A stretch of DNA of 64,000 bases from Sporomusa sp. KB1 (GCF_007830295.1 NZ_VLKC01000002.1:338785-402784), one strand, 5' to 3'. Positions 9,291 through 19,796 are shown, numbered from the stretch's first letter. Numbers and translations are program-made. Notes: generated from the sequence alone by a model not told the origin.

Positions 9291-10382
9291 TTACTTTTTT
9301 ACCAGGCTAAGCGCGAGTTCGGCATTTAGAAAAGCTTTGTTACGCAAAATAGTAATACGTTCTTCCCGCTCCCGGTTAGGCTGTTTGCGTTCATCCCACA
9401 TCTCCCGTATCCTGGCCATCAGTTTGTCGGCCGTTACCGACTTTAGAGTACCGACATGTTTTTCGCCTATACTTTCGAGGAAGCGATCAATTTTGGGATC
9501 ATAGGATATACCCGCCATCGGCACATGCATAACAGCAGCAAAAATAAGCGCATGCAGCCTGATGCCAATTAATAGATCCAAATTACCTACCAGCGAGAGT
9601 AACTCACTGGTAGTATATTCATTTGGCAGCACACTAGCCCTATTTTTCATACGCCCGGCAATCTTTTCAGAAACACCGAGGTCATCAGGCCACTGCATGG
9701 GGATAAATACCACCTTAGCTCCCAGTTCTTCAATCATCTTGTCAGCAGCATGACCCATCACCTGTTTAAAATGTCCCCAATCCTTCCATTCCCGCACAGA
9801 GATACCAATTAACGGCGCCACACCTTCTTGTCCATACTTTTTCAGAATGCTGCGTCCAATGGTTTTATCCACCGGATGCATGGCCAAAACCGGATCAGCC
9901 GTTATATGCACAGGCGGTGCAGTTACCTTTAACCGCTTTAGCTCCTCATAAGAGCCCTCGTCACGAACAGTAATAAGGTCAACCATATTACCAATATAAC
10001 GCATAGCCCCTTGAGCCAAGGCTCCCCGTACCGGACCAATTCCCTGAGCATACAGCATAACCGGCTTACCCAGCTTTTTGGCCAGCATCATAATACTCAG
10101 GTAATAGTAGAGACTGCGATCACTGGTCACGTCTTGGAGCAAGCTGCCGCCGCCGCTGATTAACAACTGGCTTTGGGACAGTGCCTTGGCAATCTCCGGG
10201 TAATTCAAACGATAGACAGCAGCTACACCGTGCCGCTGCCGGGTATCTTCCGGATTACCAGAGATAACTGTAATTTTAATATTGGGCTCAATGTCAGTTA
10301 AGGCCTCAATCATAGCCGCCAACATAGCCTCATCGCCCGCATTGGCAAACCCGTAATAGCCTGAAACAACGATATCACTCAT
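9291..10382 (-). CDS. csaB: Polysaccharide pyruvyl transferase CsaB
   Basis: 363 aa. N-terminal SGYYGFANAGDEAML motif and a GT-B-like two-domain fold are typical of CsaB, which transfers pyruvate from phosphoenolpyruvate to a cell-wall polysaccharide so that SLH-domain proteins can bind. In Negativicutes SLH domains on OmpM-type proteins tie the outer membrane to the wall, which gives CsaB a plausible envelope role here. Its start overlaps the end of the DUF5693 gene by 8 nt, so the two are translationally coupled. Confidence 0.92.
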   Translation of the reverse strand: MSDIVVSGYYGFANAGDEAMLAAMIEALTDIEPNIKITVISGNPEDTRQRHGVAAVYRLNYPEIAKALSQSQLLISGGGSLLQDVTSDRSLYYYLSIMMLAKKLGKPVMLYAQGIGPVRGALAQGAMRYIGNMVDLITVRDEGSYEELKRLKVTAPPVHITADPVLAMHPVDKTIGRSILKKYGQEGVAPLIGISVREWKDWGHFKQVMGHAADKMIEELGAKVVFIPMQWPDDLGVSEKIAGRMKNRASVLPNEYTTSELLSLVGNLDLLIGIRLHALIFAAVMHVPMAGISYDPKIDRFLESIGEKHVGTLKSVTADKLMARIREMWDERKQPNREREERITILRNKAFLNAELALSLVKK

Positions 10383-12444
10383 GGGAAACCGTACTCCTTC
10401 CCAATCGAGTGATTACGGCTTGAACAACATACACGCCAACAACCGCTACTATGCCAATGATTGCACCTAAAACCAAGCCGTCTAATCCCCGGACGGTGGA
10501 CATAAGCACAGGTGTCCGCAAATGCGCAAAAGTTTCCACAAGTGACCCCTGAGCAATTGAGGCTACTACGATCAGTAAGTATTGCACCAGGCGCGGCCAT
10601 TGACGATAGACAGCCATGACTGCCAGCAAAAAGGCCGGATGGCCGATTAAGAACTCTTTTCCCCTTGGCCGGGCGTATAGAAGCTGCTCTAATAGTGCCC
10701 TGAGTTTAAGTTCAATCCCCAGTATCGGTACACCGGCCGTATGCCCTGAACGGCCAATATAGACCCAGGCCGCAAACGCAGCCATGCCAACCAATAGCAA
10801 GGTTTTCATCGTTACCGGATAATTCAAGATAGTAGTCACCTGACGCCACAAGCCTCTGGCATCTGTCAATTGAACATTGTCAAACAAATTATAACGGGTT
10901 AAATACACAATGGTAACCAGCAGCAGCGGAGCAACAAAGGTGAGTTTTACCCCCCGGAATATTTCCATTTCCAGAAAAAAGCGCACATCACTAAGCACAG
11001 CACCTAAATAGAGACCGCCTGCCAGAGAAATAAACGTAGCAATAACAACAGCGCCTAAACCGGCGGTAATAATTTTACCCAGAGGAGCCGGACGTTCAAA
11101 CTGACCGGCAGCCTCCAGCCGCCGCCAACGATCCAACAGCCACGTCATAGCCAAAGCCGGGAAAACACTGGCACTAGCCAGCGCAACCATCTGACGGCTA
11201 AGCGTACCGCCGCCCTTACTAATCGGGAAGATCAGCAATACTGCCAATATAGCGGTAAGCGCATACTGCCAGCGCGCACCAAAGGGATAGACCAAAGACA
11301 AAAACAGCACCCCAGCCGCCGTTGCACCGACCACAACGAGTGTTAAGAGCCATGGCGCAGGAAAATACGGGTTATAGGTACCAGCCCGGCCAAGGCTGAA
11401 ACCCTCAGCCACTAAGGCTTGTTTAACACCTGACACATAATTCATATTGGTTTCAGTCAGCGTTTTTCCTGGCTCCGGCTTATCATACCGTCGCAAGAGA
11501 TTGATCCGGATATTGCGTTCCTGATCAGCCAGCGCCCAGCGCTGAATGGCTTCAGCCGCTTTTAATTTAACTTGTTCATCTTTGGGAATAACATAAACCC
11601 GCGCAGACCGGTAGTTATTGGCAGCCGCCAGTTGAGTAAGCCCTTCCTGTTTAAGAAACTGCAGTTGCAGTGGGTGCTCAATCATGGCTAATGTAAGCTG
11701 TCGATCTCGAAAACGGCTGGCGGTAAGTGGCAATAGATCAGGATAACCCAAGACCTCCTCACCAGAAAACATGATCGCACTCAGGTTATTAACTGCTGCC
11801 AAGCGCTGAAACACTGAATCAACATCTGCAGGGGTTACCTTAGTATAGTTCGTCGGACGGGCAATTACGTAAAAGCCCAGCTTGTCAACTACAGCAAGTT
11901 CTGCAGAAGATAGCCCCAGGTTCCATTTCACAACTTTTTCAAAGTTGGCTTTTGCTTCCAATACCGGTCGATCACCATCTGTCAGCAGCGTTACCCTGTC
12001 AGGTCCCAAACGGCGGCTTAAGTCAGCCATCACTTCCTGAAAGACTTGTTGATCTTGCCCTATGACATATACATCCTCAGCCTGGATCTTTCCTGCGGCA
12101 ATTAAACTGCGCCAAAAGGGATCTGTCAGCGTGCCGGTATTTTTCTGGTGAAGAATATCTGCACCAGGCAATGCCGTTATTTTGCCGCTTTTATTGAGTT
12201 TTTCCAGGGTAGTTTCATACACAGCCAGACTAGTAATGCCAGCGTCTTTAAATTGCTGAAACATGTCAATTGGACGAACACCCTCGATTTGCGCTAATTC
12301 CATGATATCTTCATATTCCATAACCATTTCAACCGTGGAATTGGCCTGTTCAACTGTGTGACGCTGCCAATCGATAGTAAAGGATGCCAATAGGCCAACA
12401 ATGACCAAGCCAATCAGCCATTTGTTATATGTAAAGGTTGACAA
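10375..12444 (-). CDS. DUF5693 family membrane protein
   Basis: 689 aa. One N-terminal membrane helix (about 8-25), a large extracytoplasmic domain (about 30-345), then eight or so membrane helices to the C-terminus. Members of this uncharacterised family are regularly encoded next to csaB in Firmicutes, which suggests work on the same pyruvylated wall polymer, possibly its export or assembly; that is inference from context. The 8-nt overlap with csaB supports a shared function. Confidence 0.8.
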   Translation of the reverse strand: MSTFTYNKWLIGLVIVGLLASFTIDWQRHTVEQANSTVEMVMEYEDIMELAQIEGVRPIDMFQQFKDAGITSLAVYETTLEKLNKSGKITALPGADILHQKNTGTLTDPFWRSLIAAGKIQAEDVYVIGQDQQVFQEVMADLSRRLGPDRVTLLTDGDRPVLEAKANFEKVVKWNLGLSSAELAVVDKLGFYVIARPTNYTKVTPADVDSVFQRLAAVNNLSAIMFSGEEVLGYPDLLPLTASRFRDRQLTLAMIEHPLQLQFLKQEGLTQLAAANNYRSARVYVIPKDEQVKLKAAEAIQRWALADQERNIRINLLRRYDKPEPGKTLTETNMNYVSGVKQALVAEGFSLGRAGTYNPYFPAPWLLTLVVVGATAAGVLFLSLVYPFGARWQYALTAILAVLLIFPISKGGGTLSRQMVALASASVFPALAMTWLLDRWRRLEAAGQFERPAPLGKIITAGLGAVVIATFISLAGGLYLGAVLSDVRFFLEMEIFRGVKLTFVAPLLLVTIVYLTRYNLFDNVQLTDARGLWRQVTTILNYPVTMKTLLLVGMAAFAAWVYIGRSGHTAGVPILGIELKLRALLEQLLYARPRGKEFLIGHPAFLLAVMAVYRQWPRLVQYLLIVVASIAQGSLVETFAHLRTPVLMSTVRGLDGLVLGAIIGIVAVVGVYVVQAVITRLGRSTVSHE

Positions 12445-12581
12445 AATCTCTCCACCCTTTTTGAAACTGCCACCTATGTGAGCAGTTCGATAATAATATG
12501 TACTATTCCCAACACAAGGTTGTATAAGTCAGATTGCCTTGCTAACACTCACAATGACGACAAACTAACCCGGAACCAGTA

Positions 12582-13274
12582 CTAACTTCGGTTGTCGGTA
12601 TAAATAATAACCTGACCCTGTTCCATAACAACATCCCGTACATTCACATTAAACGGCATTTTTCTTAAATCCATTAACGGCACTTCTGTCAGCAACGAAC
12701 CACCGATATTGCCAACTGGGGTATTGTTCAGCCAAAACCGCTCGGTAACAAACGTAATGCGCCGGTTCTCACGGTCACTCACAATCCGGCCATCCAACCT
12801 GACATCGACCCGAGCAAAACTACCTACGGTTAACGCACTGGTCACCTGGATTTTTTCAGGAGTTATTGTCACAGCCGCATTTTTAACCCCTTTGACTGAG
12901 TTATTGAGAAAGGCAGCCAAGTCCTCTTGCCCGATGGTCGCCGTAAGTTCGACCTCCTTTACTTGTTCAAGCACAAGCTTCCTGCTGGCCAATAGTGACT
13001 GAATATCAACCTTTACATCGCGTAAGCTAATATGCATATTGCGAAAGGTTATTTTCTCAGTCTTAACCTCACTAACATCTGCCGTCACACGATCAAAATT
13101 GCCGTCAAGCATAAACAGAGCCGGGATTTTGTCCACCCTGGCAGTAGCTTGTTTGCTCCCTGTCAGATCGCGGAGTCCCTGGGCCGCAGCATCTGACACC
13201 ACCTTGGGCAATACGACTTCCACGGCCGCTATTATCATTACCAGGAACAAAACAATGGTTGTAAAGCGCTTCAT
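12582..13274 (-). CDS. LmeA-like (DUF2993) phospholipid-binding protein
   Basis: 230 aa. N-terminal signal or anchor (about residues 1-20) then a DUF2993/LmeA-type beta-rich domain with the RNMHISLRDVKVDIQSLL segment (about 78-95). LmeA binds phospholipid in mycobacteria; in Firmicutes the family is uncharacterised. Start ATG follows AAGGGGGGATTAACCCT. It lies between the DUF5693 gene and prfB and is separated from prfB by two strong hairpins. Confidence 0.75.
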   Translation of the reverse strand: MKRFTTIVLFLVMIIAAVEVVLPKVVSDAAAQGLRDLTGSKQATARVDKIPALFMLDGNFDRVTADVSEVKTEKITFRNMHISLRDVKVDIQSLLASRKLVLEQVKEVELTATIGQEDLAAFLNNSVKGVKNAAVTITPEKIQVTSALTVGSFARVDVRLDGRIVSDRENRRITFVTERFWLNNTPVGNIGGSLLTEVPLMDLRKMPFNVNVRDVVMEQGQVIIYTDNRS

Positions 13275-13336
13275 AGGGTTAATCCCCCCTTAGGAAAACT
13301 TCTCTTCCTTTCATCTTTGGATACGAGTCAAGGCTC

Positions 13337-13391
13337 CCGCCTCTATAGGCGGCGTTCATTCAGGTGGAGTAGACTCTCCACCTGAATGAAC
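13337..13391. repeat. Two tandem hairpins downstream of prfB
   Basis: A perfect 16-bp inverted repeat (arms 13354-13369 and 13376-13391, GTTCATTCAGGTGGAG) is followed on the minus strand by a second one around CCGCCTATAGAGGCGG (about 13337-13352). No U-tract follows either, so these look like mRNA-stabilising or processing hairpins, or a weak terminator, rather than a standard intrinsic terminator. Confidence 0.5.
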
Positions 13392-13395
13392 GATT

Positions 13396-14506
13396 TCACT
13401 CTTTGACGCCAGACTCACTCTTTAAGTAAGCTTCGATAAATAATTCAATTTCTCCATCCATTACTGCCTGAACATTGCCTGTTTCGGCGGCAGTCCGATG
13501 GTCCTTCACCATATTATAGGGATGGAAAACATAAGATCTAATTTGACTGCCCCATTCAATAGCCTGGTATTCGCCACCAAGCTCTGCCTTCTTATCGGCC
13601 TGTTTTTGCCGTTCAAGTTCAAATAGCTTAGCCCGCAATAGGCGCATACACTGCTCCCGGTTCTGAATCTGCGAACGTTGAGTCTGGCATTGTACAATAA
13701 CACCTGTCGGCAAGTGAGTCATGCGGACAGCTGAGTCTGTTTTATTAATATGCTGACCACCGGCACCACTGGCCCGATAGGTGTCAACCCTCAAGTCTAC
13801 CGAATTAATAGTAATATCTACTGAATCATCAACCTCAGGCATAACATCGACGGCAGCAAACGAGGTGTGGCGTCGGCCACTGGCATCAAAGGGCGAAATA
13901 CGCACAAGGCGGTGTACCCCTTTTTCGGCTTTCAGATAGCCATAGACATTAGTACCACTAATCATCAATGTCACACTTTTAACGCCCGCCTCATCGCCTG
14001 CCTGAAAGTCCATGGTCTCTACCTTGTAATTGTTCTTTTCAGCCCAACGCACATACATTCTGAGCAGCATTTGTGCCCAATCCTGTGCTTCGGTGCCGCC
14101 AGCCCCGGCATGCAGTGTCAAAATAGCGTTATTGTGATCATACTCACCCGAAAGCATCTGGGTCAGTTCAAGATGATCCAATTCCTGCTCCATGCTAGCA
14201 AGGCTGGCAGTTACTTCAGAATAAACACTATCGTCCTGCTCTTCCATCCCCAATTGCCATAAAGTAGCCATATCACTGTGACGGCTAAGCAAGTCGCGGT
14301 ACTGGCTGACACTGTCCTTCATGCGTGTGACCTCTTGGGCAATTTTTTGCGCCTCATCAGTGTCATCCCAGAAGGTGGGATCACTCATTCTATCTTCTAG
14401 TTCTTCAATACGTTCCCTTTTACCAGCAACGTCAAAGAGAAACCCTCATTTCTTCAAGCCGTTTAGCCAAGGTCTCTATCGACCCGCGCAATTCATCCAA
14501 AAGCAC
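13396..14506 (-). CDS. prfB: Peptide chain release factor 2, with programmed +1 frameshift
   Basis: The gene starts at GTG 14506 (AGGGAG upstream) and reads 24 codons to an in-frame TGA at 14432-14434. The frameshift site is intact: CTT TGA C, where a +1 slip turns the stop into GAC and joins the main frame, giving 369 aa. RF2 itself reads UGA, so low RF2 raises frameshifting: autoregulation. The product has the RF2 recognition tripeptide SPF (in VRISPFDASG) and the catalytic GGQ (in SGAGGQHINKTDS). Annotation pipelines that start at the internal ATG (14388) lose the N-terminal part. Lies 15 nt after secA, conserved synteny. Confidence 0.95.
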
Positions 14507-14521
14507 TTCCTCAACTCCCTA

Positions 14522-17044
14522 TTATTTGGCGCCACAACAGCGTTTATATTTTTTACCACTACCGCAAGGACATAATTCATTACGGCCTGTTGTATCGGTA
14601 TTAATAATTGGTTCAAGCGGCTGGGACTGTTCATCTCCTTCTTCGCCACCACGGGTGGCATGGGCGCCGCGCAGATGATCTTCCGGTTGAGCCTGAGTTA
14701 CAATATTAACTCTGAATATGTACCGAACAATATCTTCCTGCACACTTTCCATCATTTGCTGGAACATATCATACCCTTCAATTTTATACTCAATCAGCGG
14801 ATTCTTTTGACCATAAGCCCTGAGACCAATACCCTGGCGCAGCATATCCATGGCATCAAGATGCTCCATCCATTTAGCATCAACCGTTTTAAGCATAACA
14901 ACTTTTTCAAGCTCTCGCATATTGTCAGAGCCAAATAACTCTTCCCGTCCACTATAGGCAACCTGGGCTACACGCACAAGTTCCTCCCGGAGTTCAAAAC
15001 GACTTAGCTTGTCAAGTTCCTCCTGCTTAAGTCCACCGCTAGGCGCAAAAAAGCCTTCACAGTATTCAATCAGGCCGGCATAATCCCATTCCTCAGGATA
15101 TATCTTTTCATTAGCATATAAATCCATACCATAATCAATAATTTTTTCAATCATCATATCGATATTTTCTTTGAGGTTATCCCCTGTCAGGATCTTCTTA
15201 CGCTGACTGTAAATGACCTCACGCTGCTGATTCATGACATCATCATATTCAAGGACATATTTGCGGATATCAAAGTTACGGGCCTCAACCTTTTTCTGTG
15301 CCTGTTCAATGGAACGGGTAATCAATGAATGCTCAATTGGTTCGTCTTCTTCCATACCCAATTTTTCCATAATGCTAGCAATATTATCGGAGCCAAACAA
15401 ACGCATCAGATCATCTTCCAGCGATAGGTAAAACCGCGAAGAACCCGGATCACCTTGACGCCCGGCACGGCCACGCAGCTGATTGTCAATCCGGCGGCTT
15501 TCATGACGCTCGGTGCCAATAATACGGAGACCACCTAATTCAGCAACACCCTCACCTAACACAATGTCAGTACCACGACCAGCCATATTCGTAGCAATAG
15601 TTACTGCCCTTGCCTGACCGGCTTGGGCCACAATCTGAGCTTCCATTTCATGAAACTTGGCATTAAGTACATTGTGCGGTACACCCTTTTTCTTAAGCAT
15701 CGCTGACAATTCTTCCGACTGAACAATAGAGGTTGTACCCACAAGCATAGGCTGCCCTTTGCTATGGAGTTCAGCAATTTCTTCAACAACGGCCTTGTAC
15801 TTGGCACGCTTGGTCTTATAAATAACATCAGGTAAATCCTGTCGCTGCATCGGGCGATTCGGAGGAATGACAATAACATCAAGATTATAAATTTTACGGA
15901 ATTCAGTTTCCTCAGTCTTAGCAGTACCTGTCATCCCGGCCAGTTTATTATACATGCGGAAATAATTTTGGAAAGTAATGGTCGCCAGAGTTTGGCTTTC
16001 CCTTTCTACCTTAACGCCCTCCTTGGCCTCAATGGCCTGATGCAGCCCTTCTGAGTAACGACGGCCAAACATTAAGCGGCCGGTAAACTCGTCAACAATG
16101 ACAACCTCGCCCTCTTTAACCACATAGTCCTTATCCCGCTTCATCAAAGCGTGCGCCCGGAGTGCCTGATTAAAATGATGCGACATCTCAATGTTTTCGC
16201 TATCATAAAGATTTTTAACATTAAGCAGTTTTTCGGCTTTGGCCACGCCAGCCTCTGTCGGAGCTACCGTGTTGGCCTTTTCATCAATGGTATAGTCATC
16301 GCCTGCTGTTAATTTTGGCACAACCTTGGCCAATACAAAGTACATGTCAGTAGACTTTTCACCAGGACCAGATATGATTAGCGGCGTCCGCGCCTCATCC
16401 ACCAAAATACTGTCAACTTCATCGACAATAGAATAATTTAAAGGCCGCTGTACCATTTGTTCCGCGTAAATAACCATGTTATCCCGCAGGTAGTCAAAAC
16501 CAAATTCGTTGTTAGTACCATAGGTAACATCAGCGCTATAGGCCAGTTTTCGTTCGTCAAAATCCAAACCATGGACAATAAGACCAACAGACAGACCAAG
16601 ATAGCGATAGAGTTTTCCCATCCATTCACTATCGCGGCGCGCCAAATAGTCATTTACAGTAACAACATGCACGCCTCTACCTGTCAGCGCATTAAGATAT
16701 ACCGGCAAAGTAGCTACCAGAGTTTTCCCTTCACCGGTCCGCATCTCTGCAATTTTTCCTTCATGCAGAGTGATACCTCCCACCATCTGTACATCAAAAT
16801 GACGCATAGCCAAAACCCGGCGTGAGGCTTCCCGCACTACAGCAAAAGCCTCTGGCAAAAGGTCATCAAGCGTCTGTCCCTTATCTAACCGGCGCCTGAA
16901 TTCGACCGTTTTGGCAGTTAATGTCGCATCACTCATGTTTTTAAATTCGGGTTCAAACGCATTGATTTTGTCTACCAACTGTAACATGCGTTTAATTTCT
17001 TTTTCGTTATCATCACCAAATATTTTCTTTAAAAATTTAAACAA
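14522..17044 (-). CDS. secA: Preprotein translocase ATPase SecA
   Basis: 840 aa from a TTG start at 17044, chosen because GGGGAG precedes it by 8 nt and the product begins [11 protein letters not shown] as in SecA homologues; a longer frame starts at 17071. Walker [16 protein letters not shown] box in [15 protein letters not shown], and a C-terminal zinc-binding SEC-C motif ([17 protein letters not shown]) that contacts SecB or ribosomes. It drives post-translational export through SecYEG. A well-formed promoter lies upstream at 17158-17186, and prfB follows as in Bacillus. Confidence 0.97.
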   Translation of the reverse strand: MFKFLKKIFGDDNEKEIKRMLQLVDKINAFEPEFKNMSDATLTAKTVEFRRRLDKGQTLDDLLPEAFAVVREASRRVLAMRHFDVQMVGGITLHEGKIAEMRTGEGKTLVATLPVYLNALTGRGVHVVTVNDYLARRDSEWMGKLYRYLGLSVGLIVHGLDFDERKLAYSADVTYGTNNEFGFDYLRDNMVIYAEQMVQRPLNYSIVDEVDSILVDEARTPLIISGPGEKSTDMYFVLAKVVPKLTAGDDYTIDEKANTVAPTEAGVAKAEKLLNVKNLYDSENIEMSHHFNQALRAHALMKRDKDYVVKEGEVVIVDEFTGRLMFGRRYSEGLHQAIEAKEGVKVERESQTLATITFQNYFRMYNKLAGMTGTAKTEETEFRKIYNLDVIVIPPNRPMQRQDLPDVIYKTKRAKYKAVVEEIAELHSKGQPMLVGTTSIVQSEELSAMLKKKGVPHNVLNAKFHEMEAQIVAQAGQARAVTIATNMAGRGTDIVLGEGVAELGGLRIIGTERHESRRIDNQLRGRAGRQGDPGSSRFYLSLEDDLMRLFGSDNIASIMEKLGMEEDEPIEHSLITRSIEQAQKKVEARNFDIRKYVLEYDDVMNQQREVIYSQRKKILTGDNLKENIDMMIEKIIDYGMDLYANEKIYPEEWDYAGLIEYCEGFFAPSGGLKQEELDKLSRFELREELVRVAQVAYSGREELFGSDNMRELEKVVMLKTVDAKWMEHLDAMDMLRQGIGLRAYGQKNPLIEYKIEGYDMFQQMMESVQEDIVRYIFRVNIVTQAQPEDHLRGAHATRGGEEGDEQSQPLEPIINTDTTGRNELCPCGSGKKYKRCCGAK

Positions 17045-17157
17045 ATTATCAACTCCCCAGCCAAAAACCAAATGTATTGCACAATCAACTTAGACCACAA
17101 CATCACCTGGTTAGGTCTTTTTCCGCGGTCATAGGGTTAGTATGTGCCTAATATATG

Positions 17158-17186
17158 ATTTTAACAGAAAGCCGGTGCAAAGTCAA
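17158..17186 (-). promoter_or_regulatory. Predicted SigA promoter of secA-prfB
   Basis: On the minus strand, TTGACT (17181-17186), a 17-nt spacer and TAAAAT (17158-17163). The predicted transcript has a leader of about 105 nt before the secA start. Confidence 0.7.
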
Positions 17187-17227
17187 AAATTGGGTTGCTT
17201 GATAATCAAAAATTAGTTTGAGAAAAC

Positions 17228-17322
17228 AAAAGCGAGATTGCAGCGCTAGTGCTCATAATGACCGAAGGAGTAGACCTGTCGTTCCTCTCGTCATTGCACT
17301 TCCCGCGAAGCAATCCCGCTTT
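17228..17322. repeat. Intergenic hairpin repeat, family B copy 1
   Basis: Outer arms AAAGCGAGATTGC and GCAATCCCGCTTT enclose about 70 nt with a second inner inverted pair (AATGAC / GTCATT). The same arms occur at 32689-32782 and, in short form, at 51634-51670. It lies between secA's promoter region and the end of the hydrogenase operon and could also end transcription of the latter. Confidence 0.7.
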
Positions 17323-17350
17323 AAAATTTTATTTTGGATACCAGTCAGTT

Positions 17351-18052
17351 TTAGCCTGGCTGCTGCTGACCGGGAGTAGTAATTTTACTACCCTTGACTG
17401 GCTCGATTTCATTCTCAACCCATACCGGGTTATGATGCTCTGCCTCGTGAAGCGGCTGAGTTCCATCACCAAACATGCACAAAAATTCGCCCCAATTGTA
17501 GATTCCGAGGAAGATATGCGCGAATACACTCACTCCCAGGACGATACCAACTACTAAATGCACCATATCAAACCAATACATAGCTGCCTTAGGAGCCACT
17601 GGCAGGAAGGCGTATAACGCCCAACCGGTAACAATCAAAAGAATGCCACCAATCAGCATCATAATCCCCATTTGTTTTTGACCAGAATTCATTTTACCCA
17701 TTGGCGGCACTGGAATGGTTTTGCCTAATAGCATCTTCTGCGGATAGCCACCACAAATCTTCATCCAGGCCATATCCCGTTCATCAAAGGAAAATATCCG
17801 GCGGGTAAAGGCGACAATTCTGTCCAAAGCAAAGATGGTATAAAAAATACAAGATAACGTAAGAATGCTTGCACCTATAATATGGATTTGCATAATCATA
17901 TTTTGCAGATCTTCACCAAATGGTTTAAGCCAAATAAAAAATCCAGTAAGAGCTGCTGGTAAAAAACCTAAAATTAATCCCCAGTGAAATAGCCGCGAGA
18001 TAAGAGGGTGCTTGAGTACCCGCGGTCCATGTTCATCATGCTGGCTCATCAA
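17351..18052 (-). CDS. Cytochrome b subunit of membrane-anchored [FeFe]-hydrogenase
   Basis: 233 aa with four membrane helices and conserved histidines for b hemes (HPLISRLFHWG near residue 16, MIMQIHIIGAS near 55, VHLVVG near 172, FAHIFLG near 190), the pattern of the formate dehydrogenase gamma / cytochrome b561-like family. Encoded 9 nt after the hydrogenase small subunit. It should anchor the periplasmic hydrogenase and pass electrons from hydrogen to the quinone pool, or the reverse. Confidence 0.85.
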   Translation of the reverse strand: MMSQHDEHGPRVLKHPLISRLFHWGLILGFLPAALTGFFIWLKPFGEDLQNMIMQIHIIGASILTLSCIFYTIFALDRIVAFTRRIFSFDERDMAWMKICGGYPQKMLLGKTIPVPPMGKMNSGQKQMGIMMLIGGILLIVTGWALYAFLPVAPKAAMYWFDMVHLVVGIVLGVSVFAHIFLGIYNWGEFLCMFGDGTQPLHEAEHHNPVWVENEIEPVKGSKITTPGQQQPG

Positions 18053-18061
18053 TTATCCCTC

Positions 18062-18373
18062 CTACACTAATTTCGTTCTGTCTACATACTTAGTATGAAA
18101 CAGTTCTTCGGCCAAATTACTGAGTGGATTCTGGGCAAACTTTTTGTACACATCAGTAACCGCCTGATTGTTGTGGCTTTGGCGGACTTTTGCTTTTACA
18201 TCATCATTATAAATGCCTTGTGCCCGCAGCTTAATGTATTTTGTGCGGTCTTGTACCAAATCTGTAGCAACATAGGCCCCGGTCCATAAGATTGCACCGG
18301 CTACACCTACGATGCCGATGAATTCACGTCGTGAGACCTTCACGGCCTTTTCTACATAATCATAATGCGCCAT
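18062..18373 (-). CDS. [FeFe]-hydrogenase small subunit with Tat signal
   Basis: 103 aa. N-terminal Tat-type sequence VSRREFIGIVGVAGA (from about residue 13) with a following hydrophobic helix, then the small-subunit domain with KLRAQGIYNDD and a C-terminal HTKYVDRTKLV. This matches the small subunit of Desulfovibrio-type periplasmic hydrogenases (HydB), which is about the same length and wraps round the large subunit. The large subunit lacks a signal, so it is probably exported as a passenger with this one. Sits 12 nt after the large-subunit gene. Confidence 0.88.
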   Translation of the reverse strand: MAHYDYVEKAVKVSRREFIGIVGVAGAILWTGAYVATDLVQDRTKYIKLRAQGIYNDDVKAKVRQSHNNQAVTDVYKKFAQNPLSNLAEELFHTKYVDRTKLV

Positions 18374-18385
18374 TGTGTTCCCTCC

Positions 18386-19645
18386 TTATGACCAAGGCAG
18401 TACGGCCTTGGCTTTATCCAGCCAGGAAGTACCCATTGGGTTGATTGGCTGACCGCCACCGTTAACACAGCCGGCCGGACAATTCATAATTTCGATGAAG
18501 TGATAAGGTGATTTACCGGCTTTGGTTTCTTCCAGGAGCGCTTTTACGTTTTCTTTGGTGCCATGAGCTACAGCTACTTTCAGTGTAACTTCTTTACCTG
18601 TTTTAGCATCTACCATCGTAACACTGGCTTCCTTCACTCCTTTTAGGCCGCGAACAGGTTTGAATTCCAGCACATCCAGTTCTTTGCCGGTGATTACAAA
18701 ATAGGCTGTCCGTAAAGCGGCTTCCATTACACCGCCGGTATTGGCAAAAATAGTACCTGCGCCACTGTATTGGGCTAAAGGATTATCCTTATCAGTAAAC
18801 TCAGCAACAGTCCTAAGGTCAATATTCAGCTTCTTAAACAGACGGGCTAAATCCCTGGTAGTTAGCACTACATCGATATCAGGATAGCTTCCTGATCTGC
18901 CTTGTGTCTTCCAGTATTCCGAAGCACTTTTGAATTCAGGACGGGAAGCCTCAAATTTTTTGGCTGTACAGGGCATAACGCCTACCATAAATATATCTTC
19001 CGGGTTAACCTTCCAAACTTCTTTGGCACCATAGGTTTTTCCGAGTGCGCCAGCCATCATCATCGGTGACTTGGCCGAAGACATATTGGGTAAAAGTTCA
19101 GGGTAGTATAGCTCTGCATACCTAACCCAAGCGGGGCAACAAGAAGTAAACTGTGGCAAAGGTCCTAAATGATGCTCCGTCGGCTCTCCTAACGCATAGT
19201 GGCGAATCTTGGCAATAAGCTCCATACCTTCTTCCATAATGGTCTGGTCGGCAGTAAAGACAGTGTCAAGAACTTTAAACCCAGCCTGTTTCATTGCTCC
19301 ATACATTTTTTCTGTTACCAGGCTGCCGGGTTCCATTCCGAACTCCTCACCAATAGCAACGCGAACTGCCGGGGCAATTGTAGCAACAACTGTCAGTTTC
19401 TTGTTCTTAAGCTTGTCAATAACCTGATCCACTACGTCAACTGTGTCTTTGGGAGCCCCAAATGGACAGTTAATGAGGCATTGACCACAAGAAATACATT
19501 TCTCGCTGTTGATCTTGTGAACGGCACCATACTTGCCCTCAATCGCATCTGTTGGACAAAATGCCTTACACGAATCGCAGCCCTTGCATGTCTTGCTGTC
19601 AATCTCGATAATACGGGTTACCTCCTGTGATTGAAAACCTTTCAA
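18386..19645 (-). CDS. [FeFe]-hydrogenase large (catalytic) subunit
   Basis: 419 aa. Two [4Fe-4S] ferredoxin motifs near the N-terminus (CKGCDSCKAFCP at about 19-30, CISCGQCLINCP at about 50-61), then the H-cluster domain with its three cysteine signatures: TSCCPAWV, MPCTAKKFEA and NCPAGCVNGGGQP. The last differs from the common CPGGC by an alanine. Length and domain order equal those of the periplasmic HydA of Desulfovibrio. It oxidises or evolves H2. TTG start with GAGGAGG upstream. First gene of a three-gene operon with the small subunit and a cytochrome b; no maturation genes are in the window. Confidence 0.95.
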   Translation of the reverse strand: MKGFQSQEVTRIIEIDSKTCKGCDSCKAFCPTDAIEGKYGAVHKINSEKCISCGQCLINCPFGAPKDTVDVVDQVIDKLKNKKLTVVATIAPAVRVAIGEEFGMEPGSLVTEKMYGAMKQAGFKVLDTVFTADQTIMEEGMELIAKIRHYALGEPTEHHLGPLPQFTSCCPAWVRYAELYYPELLPNMSSAKSPMMMAGALGKTYGAKEVWKVNPEDIFMVGVMPCTAKKFEASRPEFKSASEYWKTQGRSGSYPDIDVVLTTRDLARLFKKLNIDLRTVAEFTDKDNPLAQYSGAGTIFANTGGVMEAALRTAYFVITGKELDVLEFKPVRGLKGVKEASVTMVDAKTGKEVTLKVAVAHGTKENVKALLEETKAGKSPYHFIEIMNCPAGCVNGGGQPINPMGTSWLDKAKAVLPWS

Positions 19646-19767
19646 GACAAAACCTCCTCACCCATGAAAATTAGTTAGATAGTATGCTAATGTGTAGCAA
19701 CTATCATTGTGAAATTTGGAACATTTGAAGCCTGAAATATCCCAGAAATAAATAATGCCACGAATTA

Positions 19768-19796
19768 ACTGTAATTTATATTGTATGACTTGTCAA
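19768..19796 (-). promoter_or_regulatory. Possible promoter of the hydrogenase operon
   Basis: TTGACA (19791-19796), 17-nt spacer, TACAGT (19768-19773) on the minus strand, about 120 nt before the TTG start. The -10 match is moderate. I see no complete Rex or FNR dyad in the leader. Confidence 0.45.

Noticed and set aside
13337..13391. Standard intrinsic terminator after prfB
   Set aside because: Two very strong hairpins are present but no U-tract follows either on the minus strand, so they are listed as hairpins only.
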